From an uncultured Lachnospiraceae bacterium (GTDB lineage: Bacteria; Bacillota; Clostridia; Lachnospirales; Lachnospiraceae), in the NCBI GenBank assembly GCA_947382415.1, contig CANCYO010000097.1:1-8023 (forward strand): a DNA stretch of 8,023 nucleotides, read 5' to 3'. Below, piece after piece: positions 7,987-8,023 of the stretch. The position numbers and the translations under genes are program-made. Within the stretch, counting starts at the first letter, position 1. Each line of letters begins with the position of its first letter. The notes beneath the pieces were generated by a model, which saw only the letters and a list, made by a program, of their open reading frames with translations, did not search any database and had not been told where the DNA came from.

Positions 7987-8023
7987 AGATCGGAAGAGCA
8001 CACGTCTGAACTCCAGTCACGCA
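7987..8023 (+). other. Illumina TruSeq read-1 adapter left at the contig end (artefact)
   Basis: Bases 7987-8020 match the standard 34-base TruSeq adapter from AGATCGGAAGAGCACACGTC onwards through its ending CCAGTCAC. The final GCA would be the first bases of a sample index. The sequence is not biological. It creates the false protein end IGRAHV and the false stop of the large surface-protein gene. Confidence 0.97.

Noticed and set aside
1..8023. CRISPR array, phage, insertion sequence, defence island or RNA gene
   Set aside because: No regularly spaced direct repeats, transposase or integrase motifs, terminal inverted repeats or tRNA-like folds were seen. The only repeats are protein-level repeats inside the surface gene.

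Overview
The window looks like the end of a short-read contig from a gut-type Clostridia genome, most likely Lachnospiraceae. This is inferred from the mix of gene families (a corrinoid protein, a clostridial-looking IlvB/IlvH pair, and a huge secreted protein with transglutaminase, leucine-rich-repeat and Ig-like modules), from strong AAGGAGG-type ribosome binding sites, and from moderate G+C. No taxonomic search was possible. All genes are on the + strand and are tightly packed; no gap exceeds about 115 bases.

Layout: (1) 1-344, the C-terminal end of a cobalamin-binding protein, probably a methionine synthase-type enzyme, cut by the window start. (2) 459-2075 and 2122-2613, the large and small subunits of acetolactate synthase (ilvB, ilvH/ilvN), the first common step of branched-chain amino acid synthesis. 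A candidate promoter lies in the 114-base gap before ilvB. (3) 2683-3291, a 202-residue acidic helical protein of unknown function, with a good candidate promoter (perfect TATAAT) at the end of the ilvH gene. (4) From 3291 to the end of genuine sequence, a secreted protein of more than 1,550 residues. Its modules in order are signal peptide, transglutaminase-like domain with Cys-His-Asp triad, GLUG/beta-helix-like region, two blocks of BspA-type leucine-rich repeats, an InlB B-repeat-like module, and at least four and a half Ig-like (MBG-type) repeats.

The last 37 bases (7987-8023) are not biological. They match the Illumina TruSeq read-1 adapter followed by three bases that would be the start of an index. 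The apparent stop codon of the large gene lies inside this adapter, so the gene is really open at its 3' end and its C-terminal cell-wall or release signals are unknown.

The first three genes fit amino-acid metabolism. The last two look like a separate transcription unit: the stop of the 202-residue gene overlaps the most upstream start of the surface protein (TAATG), and they share a promoter candidate. No defence system, mobile element, CRISPR array or RNA gene was seen. The points most worth following up are the adapter tail, the unusual substrate-channel residues of IlvB, and the uncharacterised small gene coupled to the multidomain surface protein.
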